A program made the position numbers and the translations under genes. A stretch of DNA of 15,674 nt, taken from CBFDCQ01 sp965603355. GTDB lineage: Bacteria > Hydrogenedentota > CAZGCA01 > CBFDCQ01. This document shows positions 15,427 to 15,674 of this stretch, in pieces; the stretch's first letter is position 1; every line of letters starts with the position of its first letter. The DNA lies in the NCBI GenBank assembly GCA_965603355.1, contig CBFDCQ010000075.1, forward strand, positions 1-15,674, written 5' to 3'. The notes below the pieces were generated by a model. It had not been told where the DNA came from and made no database searches. It was given only the letters and a program-made list of their open reading frames with translations.

Positions 15427-15593
15427 CGCGAGACTCCCAAGATGAACTCGTCATGGCCGGCTCGAACCGCCTCACCGGGATTGTTGTGAAGACCCTGTTT
15501 GAGCAAACACAGGTCTACCACGTTCCGCGACAGCGCGGCATAGTGATAAAACTCCCTACGGAGAACCTTGCACGAAATCAGGATCAATCTCAC
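15423..15593 (-). pseudogene. 56-codon ORF resembling the N-terminus of DUF1638 proteins
   Basis: From GTG 15593, with AAGGGGG 7 nt upstream, the frame reads LILISCKVLRRE, then SRNVVDLCLLKQGLHNNP, the signature opening of DUF1638 proteins, up to about residue 39. After that the resemblance fades (GEAVRAGHDEFILG) and the frame stops at TGA 15423-15425, overlapping the parA ATG. Full-length members are much longer, so the C-terminal part, which holds most of the conserved domain, is missing. It may be a decayed gene whose promoter and ribosome binding site were captured by parA, or a retained leader peptide that couples translation to parA. Family assignment is from memory of its motifs. Confidence 0.55.
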
Positions 15594-15628
15594 GCGGCTA
15601 CCCCCTTACCCGCATTCACCTGGGATGT

Positions 15629-15657
15629 ATTCTAACGTGCAGTCGGTGGAAAGTCAA
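15629..15657 (-). promoter_or_regulatory. Sigma-70-type promoter of the parAB operon
   Basis: On the minus strand TTGACT (15652-15657), a 17-nt spacer and TAGAAT (15629-15634) match the consensus at 5 of 6 bases each. Transcription would begin near 15622, about 29 nt before the GTG of the DUF1638-like ORF, so that ORF is the first one translated on the parA-parB message. Nothing else is recognisable between here and the right edge. Confidence 0.7.
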
Positions 15658-15674
15658 CCTCTTTAGCGCGACGT

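Noticed and set aside
15453..15635. Plus-strand 60-codon frame at the right end
   Set aside because: Opposite the DUF1638-like ORF, which has a promoter, a ribosome binding site and family-like residues in the correct order.

Overview
The window comes from a bacterial chromosome: single-copy housekeeping genes (uvrC, serS, moeA, queDEC, parAB), moderately high GC, and dense packing on both strands. Two proteins carry lipoprotein signal peptides, and one of these is a DUF3160 protein. Together with DUF2851 and DUF1638 family members and GC-rich dispersed palindromes carrying a TAGGGG or CCCTAC tag, this fits an uncultivated, probably Gram-negative bacterium assembled from a metagenome. I cannot name a phylum from the sequence alone. 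No phage, IS transposase, CRISPR, tRNA or rRNA gene is visible.

Layout. 1-1439 (minus) is a DUF2851-family gene that runs off the left edge. It diverges from uvrC (1742-3571, plus) across a 302-nt gap that holds a promoter for each direction and one palindromic repeat. A small lipoprotein gene (3660-4418, plus) converges with a 97-aa gene of unknown function (4439-4732, minus). After about 435 nt without a convincing gene comes a 773-aa DUF3160 lipoprotein (5168-7489, plus). A strong sigma-70-type promoter at 7552-7581 then starts an operon, queD-queE-queC-rhomboid/TPR (7646-10709, plus). QueD, QueE and QueC are the three successive enzymes leading from dihydroneopterin triphosphate to preQ0, the precursor of the queuosine tRNA modification. 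The rhomboid protease gene is coupled to queC by a 4-nt ATGA overlap.

From 10710 to 11011 lies a cluster of GC-rich hairpins, including a 91-nt unit with 11-nt perfect terminal inverted repeats. The rest of the window is on the minus strand. Read in transcription order (right to left) it is: a near-consensus promoter (15629-15657), a 56-codon ORF resembling the N-terminus of DUF1638 proteins, parA, parB, a hairpin and two CACGTG boxes, serS, a palindromic repeat, and moeA.

Most striking points: (i) the chromosome-partitioning operon is headed by what looks like a truncated DUF1638 gene that has kept a ribosome binding site and is joined to parA by an ATGA overlap; (ii) the tagged palindrome family, whose stems vary while pairing and tag are kept; (iii) the coupling of a TPR-bearing rhomboid protease to preQ0 synthesis; (iv) a complete 479-codon DUF2851 reading frame that is easily missed because its stop codon lies outside the window. 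I see no clear new defence or mobile system.
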